A program made the translations under genes and the position numbers. DNA of 64,000 nucleotides. Origin: Micromonospora lupini str. Lupac 08 (GTDB taxonomy: Bacteria > Actinomycetota > Actinomycetes > Mycobacteriales > Micromonosporaceae). The notes under the pieces were generated by a model. That model ran no database searches and was not told the DNA's origin. It saw only the letters and a program-made list of their open reading frames with translations. How positions within the stretch are numbered: position 1 is the first letter of the stretch; the number at the start of each line of letters is the position of its first letter. Shown here piece after piece: positions 1 to 6,030 of this stretch. The DNA lies in the NCBI RefSeq assembly GCF_000297395.2, contig NZ_HF570108.1, forward strand, positions 5,565,700 to 5,629,699, in the 5' to 3' direction.

Positions 1-2
1 TC

Positions 3-95
3 GCCCTGGTCGCCATCGTGGCACTCGTCGTCCTCCTGTGCTGCGCTCCCTGCCTCTGGTATCGAACGCTCTCGCCAGACCTGCCCTTCAACTGA
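3..95 (+). CDS. C-terminal end of an unidentified membrane protein (partial)
   Basis: The frame beginning at base 3 is open from the window edge to a TGA at 93-95. It encodes a strongly hydrophobic run rich in Ala, Val and Leu, followed by two cysteines and a short polar tail ending in Pro-Phe-Asn. This is what the last membrane helix of a protein would look like, but only 30 residues are visible and no family can be named. It could also be chance, since the other two frames are open here too; hydrophobicity is the only argument for this frame. Confidence 0.35.
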   Translation, partial: ALVAIVALVVLLCCAPCLWYRTLSPDLPFN

Positions 96-452
96 ATTTG
101 TCCGGCCGGCACGTCAATCGGGCCTCAACGCACGCACGGATGCCGCCGGAACAGCCTGAGTCGGCTCTCGTCGCGGTATGGCGGGAAGTCGGGTAGCGGG
201 CCTCGTCGTCCGCGAACCCGCACCGGCTCCCACGGCGGAGCTAGCCGGTGGATGCGTCGTCGACAACGACGACAACAGATGTACATTCATGGATGGATTG
301 TTTCGGAGGGTTGCGCCGTGGTCCGCACTCGGTAATCAAGGTGTCACCCCCGGTGTAAACCGGCGCCTGTCAGCGGTGGATGGCACCGGAGTCCGAGGGT
401 GTCGCTCCGATGCCGGCGGCGGTCGCCGCCCGCCCATGGAAGGACGAACGTA
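96..452. other. Intergenic region upstream of the GH43 gene
   Basis: No convincing gene is seen. The stretch is somewhat less GC-rich around 270-350 than its neighbours and should hold the promoter of the downstream secreted glycosidase. A perfect 7-bp inverted repeat with a 4-bp spacer (GTCGTCG-ACAA-CGACGAC) lies at 256-273 and is a candidate operator. No known regulator site is recognised. Confidence 0.4.
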
Positions 453-1898
453 GTGCGACGCAACAGACGGCTGCTATCCCTGCTGGCAGCGTTCAGCCTG
501 GTCGGAACGGCGATCGTGGCGGTCACCACGCTGGCCGCCGCGCCGGCCCAGGCCGCGCCGGTCACGATCCCCAACGGCACGCAGTTCACCGACACCAACG
601 GCAACGTGCTGCACGCGCACGGCGGTGGGGTGCTCAAGGTCGGCGACTACTACTACTGGTTCGGTGAGAACCGCAACGCCAACAACACGTTCCGGGCGGT
701 TTCCGTCTACCGCTCCACCAACCTGCGCGACTGGGAGTTCCGCAACAACGTGCTGACCCAGGCGTCGGCGTCGGAGCTGCAAACGGCGAACATCGAGCGG
801 CCAAAGGTCGTCTACAACGCCAGCACCGGCCGGTACGTGATGTGGATGCACAAGGAGAACGGCAGCGACTACGGCGAGGCCAGGGCCGCCGTCGCCTCCT
901 CGGCCACCGTGGACGGCACCTACACCTACCACGGCAGCTTCCGGCCGTTGGGCAACATGTCGCGGGACATCACGCTCTACAACGACGGCGGTACGGCCTA
1001 CATGGTGTCCGCCGGCGACGAGAACCGCGACCTGCTCATCTACCGCCTCACCGCCGACTACCTGACCGTGGCCACGCTTGTCGGCAACTTCTGGAACGAC
1101 GGCAACCGTGAGGCACCGGCGCTGTTCAAGCGCGGTAGCACCTACTTCATGCTCACCTCGGGCCTGACCGGTTGGAGCCCGAACCAGGCCAGGTACGCGA
1201 CGGCGTCAAGCATTTCCGGTCCGTGGACCGGCATGACGAACGTCGCCGACTCGACCACCTTCCGCTCCCAGTCGGCCTTCGTGCTCCCCATCCAGGGCAC
1301 GTCGACGACGAGCTACCTCTACCTCGGCGACCGCTGGGCCGGCGCGTGGGGCGGGCCGGCAAACGATTCCCAGTACGTGTGGTTGCCGATCGCCTTCCCC
1401 TCCGCCACGACCATGAGCCTGACCTGGTATCCCACCATCACCATCGACGCCGCCACGGGCACCGTCACCGGAGAGGCGTCGTCCTCCTACCGCATCACCA
1501 ACCGCAACAGCGGCAAGGTGATCGACGTGCTGGACAGGGCCGTCACCGACAACGCCGAAGTCAGACAATGGTCCTGGAACGGCGGCACGAACCAGAAGTG
1601 GGAGTTCCGCGACGCCGGTAGCGGCTACTTCCGGATCGTCAACCAGAACAGCGGCAAATGCCTCGACGTCGCCAACGCCTCCACCGCCAACAACGCCAAC
1701 GTCGTCCAGTACACCTGTGGCGGGGGCACGAACCAGCAGTGGCAGTGGGTCGCCACCGGCGACTACTACCAGCTGCGCGCCCGACACAGCGGCAAGTGCC
1801 TGGACGTGGTGAGCAGCGGCACCGCGGACGGCACCGACATCACTCAGTACACCTGCGGAACCGGCACCAACCAGCAGTGGACCCGCAGCCAGTCCTGA
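453..1898 (+). CDS. Secreted GH43 (subfamily 24-like) exo-beta-1,3-galactanase with C-terminal CBM13
   Basis: Likely removes galactose from the beta-1,3-galactan backbone of plant arabinogalactan proteins, outside the cell. The GTG at 453 is preferred over an ATG at 399 because GGAAGGA sits about 8 bases upstream and it leaves a clean signal peptide (twin Arg, hydrophobic core, APAQA cleavage near residue 34). The five-bladed catalytic domain spans about residues 35-340. It carries the HGGG and YYYWFGEN signature near its start, an SRDITLY segment and a REAPALF segment, as in GH43_24 enzymes, which often lack a canonical catalytic base. Residues about 350-481 form a ricin-B type CBM13 with three QxW-like repeats (NQKW, NQQW, NQQW). 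This GH43 plus CBM13 pairing is known in Streptomyces exo-galactanases. Substrate is inferred from subfamily resemblance. Confidence 0.85.
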   Translation: MRRNRRLLSLLAAFSLVGTAIVAVTTLAAAPAQAAPVTIPNGTQFTDTNGNVLHAHGGGVLKVGDYYYWFGENRNANNTFRAVSVYRSTNLRDWEFRNNVLTQASASELQTANIERPKVVYNASTGRYVMWMHKENGSDYGEARAAVASSATVDGTYTYHGSFRPLGNMSRDITLYNDGGTAYMVSAGDENRDLLIYRLTADYLTVATLVGNFWNDGNREAPALFKRGSTYFMLTSGLTGWSPNQARYATASSISGPWTGMTNVADSTTFRSQSAFVLPIQGTSTTSYLYLGDRWAGAWGGPANDSQYVWLPIAFPSATTMSLTWYPTITIDAATGTVTGEASSSYRITNRNSGKVIDVLDRAVTDNAEVRQWSWNGGTNQKWEFRDAGSGYFRIVNQNSGKCLDVANASTANNANVVQYTCGGGTNQQWQWVATGDYYQLRARHSGKCLDVVSSGTADGTDITQYTCGTGTNQQWTRSQS

Positions 1899-2020
1899 CA
1901 TCGCCCGTCACGTCAAGACCGGCCTTGACGCACGCACGGACGGCTTGGTGCGAGGTCGGACGGCCTGCTGACACGCCTCTCGGCTCGGTTCGGCTGGCCG
2001 GTTGCTGTGCTTCGCTCCCG

Positions 2021-2194
2021 TCAGACGAGGCGCTGGATGCGGACCTTCGGGCGCTCGTTCCTGAGGTGGCCGTGCCTGTGCTGGCGGACCTGTTCGTCCC
2101 AGACCTCCTGGTCGTAGTCCGGGTCCGGTGGGATCCACTTGTGCGAGCCGTCGCTGTAGTGGAACTTCTCGTCGCCAGGCCGCAGGATGCTCAT
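2021..2194 (-). CDS. Small hypothetical protein, third gene of a coupled mini-operon
   Basis: Encodes 57 residues starting MSILRPGDEKFHYSDGSHKW, acidic in the middle (PDPDYDQEVWDEQ) and basic at the end. Its ATG (2194-2192) overlaps the TGA of the preceding gene as ATGA, which implies translational coupling and fixes the start. The amino-acid composition is that of a real soluble protein, not the Arg/Pro/Ala-rich output of a shadow frame. No family is recognised. It is the last of three small genes on the minus strand, divergent from a mini GntR regulator at 2852. Function unknown. Confidence 0.6.
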   Translation of the reverse strand: MSILRPGDEKFHYSDGSHKWIPPDPDYDQEVWDEQVRQHRHGHLRNERPKVRIQRLV

Positions 2195-2409
2195 CGGGTC
2201 CACCCGAGGAAGCGGTAGTGCAGGTGGCTGGCGGGAACGTGGACCAGGTCCTGGGCGGCGTCGACGAGATGGGCGGCCAGGTAGAGAGCCAGCGACACCC
2301 GGGCGCGGTCGTATTCGGCTCGCAGCTCTCGGCACCGGGTCTGGCACGGCCACTCCTCCGCACAGCCGCCGCACGTCCACGCCGGCTTGATCGGCTGGTG
2401 CGTGGTCAC
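2191..2409 (-). CDS. Small Cys-rich protein, second gene of a coupled mini-operon
   Basis: Encodes 72 residues. The GTG at 2409 overlaps the TGA of the upstream gene (GTGA), and its own TGA overlaps the next ATG (ATGA), so both ends are set by coupling. The N-terminal part has HQPIKPAWTCGGCAEEWPC followed by one more Cys, which looks like a small zinc-binding knuckle (C-x2-C-x5-C-x3-C). The rest is a helical segment (ARVSLALYLAAHLVDAA) with a conserved-looking tail LHYRFLGW. From memory, proteins of this kind occur widely in Micromonosporaceae, sometimes mis-named flavin reductase. No reductase motif is visible here. Confidence 0.65.
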   Translation of the reverse strand: MTTHQPIKPAWTCGGCAEEWPCQTRCRELRAEYDRARVSLALYLAAHLVDAAQDLVHVPASHLHYRFLGWTR

Positions 2410-2594
2410 GACGGGCCGTCCTGACTGGGCCAGTGGCCGCGGTTGATCGGGGTGCGGTGGCGGCTTCGGCATGGCAGCTCGCGTCCGCAGCGGCACGTAC
2501 GCCGCCAATGTCGCCAGGACCAGACGGGCCGGTGACGGCGAGCCAGAGTTAACGCCACCGCCAGGACGTACTCGTCGTACGAGACTCGCTTCAC
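2406..2594 (-). CDS. Small hypothetical protein, first gene of a coupled mini-operon
   Basis: Encodes about 62 residues from a GTG at 2594 with GGGAG about 10 bases upstream. It has a helical start (SYDEYVLAVALTLARRHRP), then WSWRHWRRTCRCGRELPC, a Trp/Arg-rich segment with a C-x-C-x5-C arrangement, and a short polar tail. Longer in-frame extension upstream is possible, but its composition is poor. The TGA at 2408-2406 overlaps the next start as GTGA. Together with the two downstream genes it forms a tight three-gene unit opposite the GntR-type regulator. Function not recognised; a nucleic-acid- or zinc-binding role is only a guess from Cys/Arg content. Confidence 0.55.
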   Translation of the reverse strand: MKRVSYDEYVLAVALTLARRHRPVWSWRHWRRTCRCGRELPCRSRHRTPINRGHWPSQDGPS

Positions 2595-2851
2595 CAGGTC
2601 GCCACTCCCGCTCGCGCCGTGGTCTGCCGTGCCGCCCAAGTCAAAGGACGCACCGCCGCCTCCTCGTGCCGCAGCAATCTGGAGGCGTGGATGCCCGAGC
2701 GCGGGGGACGCGCCGGACATCCACGCCGGCGAGGACGACCGACAGCGCCAACCGAGGGAATCGACCTCCTCGGAAACCTCCCACAGGTACCGTTGGGTAG
2801 TCAAGGGCTGACGTAGGTGGTCTACTCGTGTTGCCAACCGAGGAGAGCCAC

Positions 2852-3067
2852 GTGCCACCGCGCTACCGCTACGAGCAGATCGCCGACGACCTCGCCGAAC
2901 GCATCGCGTCAGGTGAGTTCCAGCCGGGCTCCAAGCTGCCCAGTCGGCGAGAGTTGATCGAGCACTACGGGGTCACCGAGCCGGTGATCGACCGCGCCAT
3001 GCAGGTATTACGGATCAAAGGCATGACCGAGACCCTGCCTGGCGTGGGAGTCTTCGTCGCGGAGTAG
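2852..3067 (+). CDS. Minimal GntR-family regulator consisting of the winged-helix domain only
   Basis: Encodes 71 residues. The GTG at 2852 has an AGGAG about 7 bases upstream, better placed than the TTG at 2828. The whole protein is a GntR winged helix: YEQIADDLAERIASGEFQPGS, then LPSRRELIEHYGVTEPVIDRAM as the helix-turn-helix, then the wing with LPGVGVFV. No effector-binding domain (FCD, UTRA or MocR type) follows; family members are usually 230 residues or more. It is transcribed away from the three coupled small genes at 2021-2594, which suggests it controls them and itself from the shared region 2595-2851. The lack of a sensor domain means the signal must come from elsewhere. Confidence 0.85.
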   Translation: MPPRYRYEQIADDLAERIASGEFQPGSKLPSRRELIEHYGVTEPVIDRAMQVLRIKGMTETLPGVGVFVAE

Positions 3068-3666
3068 CCGGGGCTGTAACTGCCGAATGCGGACCTACCC
3101 ACACACCAAGCTTGCTGCCGTGCAGCGGGCGTTCGTTCGGGAAGCTCGACAAAAGATTTAGCGCATGTACTGCTGGGTTTCCGTCCGATGCGACGCATGC
3201 CTCGGTGCTCGTCGCGCGAACCGTGAGACGTTGAAGCGGAACCTAGACGACCTCTCCTCGCCTGACCCGCGGCGGCTTGGTCGACGCGTTGCGCACACTC
3301 GTTCCTCGACTCACGTCGTTGACGGCTAGGGCCTGTTTCATAAGGACTGGCCGGCCTGCGGCGGGCCCGGACGACGACCGGCGGCGTTGCGGTTTCGTCC
3401 GGATACAACACCGGTATCCGAACGAAACCGCGCCTTGCCGGATCGCCGCCCGGACTCCGCCTCGGCTCGACCGCCCTTATGAAACAGGCCCTAGTTGCCG
3501 ACGTTGAACGCTGTCTTGTGCGTTATGTGTGCTCCGAAGACTCCTTGCCCCCAGCCAACACAGCTCGCCGACATGGGCTGCCCATGGGAGTCTGTCTTTG
3601 GCCACTGTCCACGATCGTCGGTGGACGTCCGCAGTCGCTCGTCCCCGTTGCCACCCAGATAGTCAC
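3068..3666. other. Gene-poor region holding a MITE-like element
   Basis: Apart from the palindromic element at 3326-3494, I see no convincing gene. Base composition is visibly lower in GC than in the flanking core genes, notably at 3068-3200 and 3500-3660. Open frames here are short and have poor composition. This suggests foreign or decaying DNA. Confidence 0.5.
3326..3494. mobile_element. 169-bp palindromic MITE-like element with 19-bp terminal inverted repeats
   Basis: The ends are a perfect 19-bp inverted repeat: CTAGGGCCTGTTTCATAAG at 3326-3344 and its complement at 3476-3494. The centre is a second strong palindrome at 3389-3431: two 10-bp arms (GCGGTTTCGT) and two 7-bp arms (CGGATAC) separated by one mismatch, with a 7-base loop. 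Both palindromes share the same centre, base 3410, so the whole element is one interrupted fold-back. There is no room for a transposase, so it would be moved in trans. The termini recall those of IS5/IS630-type actinobacterial elements, but that attribution is from memory. The outermost CTAG is itself palindromic, so it could be target-site duplication or part of the repeat. Confidence 0.75.
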
Positions 3667-4131
3667 TCAGCCATTGCTCGGGCTGGAAATCTCCCGTTCC
3701 CTGAAGGAGTTCGCGACGTCATCGAAGACTCTGACGGCAAGCTCGGGCTGCGCGAGGGCATCAGACAACGGCAGCTCCAACTGGGGGTCGTAACCGGGTA
3801 AGCCCGTGACGGCCTGGACGGCTTCGCCGAGTTGATACATCGCCGCGACGACCGCCCGAGCGTCTCCGCCTCGGTGCCAGTAGGGAACCGTAATCCCAGC
3901 CTCTTGGCGGTAGTAGCTGAGCTGGATGCCAGTCTTCTCATGGGTCAACTCATAGTTGTAGGCCCCCTCGAAGACGGAAACCTCGCCGAGCACCTGCCGC
4001 GCCGCCACCACCAGTCGTGCCCAAGCCTCGCCGCTGGGGCGCTCGTCGCTGTCGGCCTCCTCTGCCGCGTCCAACGCGTCATCCCAGGACTGGTCGTCGC
4101 TTCGAGGAACGAAGGTCAGGTCGTAGCTCAT
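3667..4131 (-). CDS. Hypothetical protein of the MSYDL type, 154 residues
   Basis: A soluble acidic protein. The start is placed at the ATG at 4131 (MSYDLTFVPR) because the 30 residues upstream to 4221 are Arg/Gly-rich and unlike the rest. It has mixed alpha/beta composition with motifs such as GEAWARL, VFEGAYNYELTHEKTGIQLSYY and PYWHRGGDARAVVAAMYQL. I recognise no catalytic motif. Small proteins beginning MSYDL are common as orphan genes near mobile DNA in actinobacteria, sometimes as immunity-like proteins. It is transcribed divergently from the MSYDM protein at 4254, with a 122-bp shared promoter region. Function unknown. Confidence 0.7.
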   Translation of the reverse strand: MSYDLTFVPRSDDQSWDDALDAAEEADSDERPSGEAWARLVVAARQVLGEVSVFEGAYNYELTHEKTGIQLSYYRQEAGITVPYWHRGGDARAVVAAMYQLGEAVQAVTGLPGYDPQLELPLSDALAQPELAVRVFDDVANSFREREISSPSNG

Positions 4132-4253
4132 GGCGTTGGACCGTACAGCTCTCCGGCCTCGCCGCGAGGGCTCCCCCGACTGACCTTTTGGAAGGTACAT
4201 AGCGCCCAGGATGTTTGACATGATCGTTCTGACGGAGGCGATAACTTGCTCGG

Positions 4254-4652
4254 GTGAGCTACGACATGTTCGTTCAGCGTTTCGAGCAGGGCGACGTCGC
4301 CCCTCTGGCGGGGGATGCGTTCCTGGCCGTTTTCGAGCCCCGCGTCGACCGTCGAGAACCTGAGCACAGCTACTGGCACATCAGTGCCGACGACGGCGGC
4401 ACCGCGGACGTCTACGCCACCCTTGCCGGCGGCACGCTCGGCAGTCTCATGATCAGTCGGTTCTCCGCTGGCGCCGTTCTCGACATGCTCGTGAAGTTCA
4501 TCGGGCTCGCTGATGCCGTTGTGCTCCCACCTGGTTGCCCCACCTTGCTCGCTCACGAAGGGCAGCGGCACCACCTTCCCACAGAACTACGCGCCGACGC
4601 CGTGGTCGTCCAGGCGGGCGCGGACGTGGAGCGCGTCCTCCAGAGTTGCTAG
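4254..4652 (+). CDS. Hypothetical protein of the MSYDM type, 132 residues
   Basis: Starts with GTG at 4254 (MSYDMFVQRFEQGD). The only purine-rich run upstream, GGAGG, is about 15 bases away, so initiation may be weak or the transcript leaderless. The N-terminal half has the feel of an orphan immunity-type fold: FEPRVDRREPEHSYWHI and GTADVYATLAGGTLGSLMI. The C-terminal half is Val/Ala-rich. It pairs head-to-head with the MSYDL protein at 3667-4131, and both open with the same four residues, so the two may be distant relatives. No toxin gene lies next to either. Function unknown. Confidence 0.65.
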   Translation: MSYDMFVQRFEQGDVAPLAGDAFLAVFEPRVDRREPEHSYWHISADDGGTADVYATLAGGTLGSLMISRFSAGAVLDMLVKFIGLADAVVLPPGCPTLLAHEGQRHHLPTELRADAVVVQAGADVERVLQSC

Positions 4653-4777
4653 ACGATGTGCAGAGCATGTGGTGGGACCAGACAGCACGGCCGCCCTCGC
4701 CCGGTCGGCCCACTGGCCCTGGCCACGGGATGGCGGGAACTGATCTTCGCGGGGCGGGCTCCGCTGCTGGTTAAGGG

Positions 4778-4849
4778 TGGGCGCGGCAGGTTTCGAACCT
4801 GCGACCCCCCGCTTGTAAGGCGGGTGCTCTCCCACTGAGCTACGCGCCC
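4778..4849 (-). tRNA. tRNA-Val (anticodon UAC)
   Basis: Read on the minus strand, GGGCGCG (4849-4843) pairs with CGCGCCC (4785-4779) as the acceptor stem. A D-arm with AGCTCAGTGGGAGAGC follows, then an anticodon stem CCGCC/GGCGG-type with loop CTTACAA, giving anticodon TAC. The T-arm GCAGGTTCGAAACCTGC is intact. Total length is 72 nt with A as discriminator. The 3' CCA is not encoded (the genome continues CCCTT). It is isolated between the accessory pocket and ahpE. Confidence 0.95.
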
Positions 4850-4923
4850 GGATCGCCCGTGTGCGGCGGGCCGGTGGCTGGCAAGCCTACCTGTTCGCCG
4901 CCGACCCGGCCGCACGCGTACCC

Positions 4924-5391
4924 CTATCCGGCGGTCGCGTCGGCGATGGCCTTGCGCCAGCCCTGCTGGTCGCGGGCCTCGCCGGGGCCGTTCATCTCGG
5001 CGAAGCGGACCACCCCGGTCTTGTCGATGACGAAGGTGCCCCGGTTGGCGAAGCCGGCCACGTCGTTGAAGACCCCGTACGCCTGGGCGACGGCGCCGTG
5101 CGGCCAGAAGTCGGCAAGCATCGGGAACTGGTAGCCCTCGCGCTCGGCCCAGATCTTGTGGCTGTAGGCCGAGTCGACGCTGACGGTGAGCACCTGGACG
5201 TCGTCGTTCACGTACTCGTCGAGGTTGTCCCGCACCTCGCTCAGCTCACCCTGGCAGGTGCCGGTGAAGGCGAGCGGGTAGAAGACCAGCAGCACGGTGC
5301 GCCTGCCGCGGAAGTCCGACAACCGGACCTCCTGGTTGTTCTGGTCCTTCAACACGAAGTCCGGCGCCTCGGCGCCAACCGCGATGGGCAT
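4924..5391 (-). CDS. ahpE: AhpE-type 1-Cys peroxiredoxin
   Basis: Reduces hydroperoxides and peroxynitrite in the cytosol using a single peroxidatic cysteine. The 155-residue protein has a full thioredoxin-like peroxiredoxin fold: APDFVLKDQNNQEVRLSDFRGR, then FYPLAFTGTCQGEL with Cys46 as the peroxidatic residue in the PxxxTxxC setting, and VDSAYSHKIWAE. No resolving Cys is visible, consistent with the AhpE class of Mycobacterium tuberculosis. The start is taken at the ATG at 5391 (MPIAVGAEAP) rather than 5439, as the upstream extension is not protein-like. It follows the DUF3052 gene on the same strand after a likely terminator hairpin. Confidence 0.93.
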   Translation of the reverse strand: MPIAVGAEAPDFVLKDQNNQEVRLSDFRGRRTVLLVFYPLAFTGTCQGELSEVRDNLDEYVNDDVQVLTVSVDSAYSHKIWAEREGYQFPMLADFWPHGAVAQAYGVFNDVAGFANRGTFVIDKTGVVRFAEMNGPGEARDQQGWRKAIADATAG

Positions 5392-5438
5392 GCGAACTCC
5401 TCGGGGGTCGAGTCGGGGGACGACGCCAGCCTGCCACA

Positions 5439-5460
5439 CCCGGCGGCGCGGACCGCCGGG
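5439..5460 (-). terminator. GC-rich hairpin between the DUF3052 gene and ahpE
   Basis: A perfect 8-bp stem CCCGGCGG/CCGCCGGG with a 6-base loop lies 20 bases after the DUF3052 stop codon. There is no U-tract, as is usual for actinobacterial terminators, so termination efficiency is uncertain. Confidence 0.5.
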
Positions 5461-5480
5461 CGCGAGGGGAGCGGATTGGA

Positions 5481-5918
5481 CTACTTCTTGGCCTTGGCTC
5501 CACGGCGCAGCACCAGGCGGGCGCCGCTCCAGTCCCGGCCGGCGTTGACGGTCGAGGTCTGCTGGAGGCCGGCGGTGGGCGCGGACTCCGCGACCTCGCT
5601 CGGCTCGACGTGCCCGTCACGCCCCGCCTTCGGGGTGAGCAGCCACACGACCCCGTTGTCGGCCAGCGGGCCGAGGGCGTCGACGAGAAGCTCGAAGAGG
5701 TCACCGTCGCCGTCGCGGTACCACACCAGCACGGCGTCGACCACCTCGTCGGTGTCCTCGTCGACCAGATCTCCACAGCGGTCGGTCAGGGCGTCCCGGA
5801 GATCCTGGTCGACGTCGTCGTCGTACCCCATCTCCATGACGACCATCCCCGGTTCGATTCCGAACCGGTCCGCCAGGCTGCGTACCCCGTCGGCGGCCTG
5901 ACCAGCGGTCGCGCTCAC
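5481..5918 (-). CDS. DUF3052 family protein
   Basis: A 145-residue acidic cytosolic protein of unknown function, conserved in actinobacteria. The GTG at 5918 (VSATAGQAADGVRSLADRF) is chosen over the ATG at 5936 because AGGAGG lies 9 bases ahead of it. Visible features are GIEPGMVVMEMGYDDDVDQDLRDAL, an Asp-rich segment (DEDTDEVVDAVLVWYRDGDGDL), then NGVVWLLTPKAGRDGHVEPSEVAE near the C-terminus, the pattern used to assign DUF3052. It ends in a basic GAKAKK tail. It stands just downstream of a long intergenic segment after the E1 gene and upstream of ahpE on the same strand. Confidence 0.85.
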   Translation of the reverse strand: MSATAGQAADGVRSLADRFGIEPGMVVMEMGYDDDVDQDLRDALTDRCGDLVDEDTDEVVDAVLVWYRDGDGDLFELLVDALGPLADNGVVWLLTPKAGRDGHVEPSEVAESAPTAGLQQTSTVNAGRDWSGARLVLRRGAKAKK

Positions 5919-6030
5919 TGTCGCGTGCCTCCTCATCTCGTCCCTGCTCGCGGCGTCGGACCGACGCCGTCAGGCAAAGTCCACACAGTTGTGCCTCTGC
6001 GCGCAAGTGGCGCACCGGGTGCAACGGAAT

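Noticed and set aside
178..453. A 91-codon frame upstream of the GH43 gene
   Set aside because: Composition is Arg/Gly/Val-rich with no ribosome site, and it runs into the real GH43 start region.
4778..4849. tRNA-Val as an integration (att) site for the accessory pocket
   Set aside because: No second copy of the tRNA 3' end and no integrase gene is seen in 1.9-4.8 kb.
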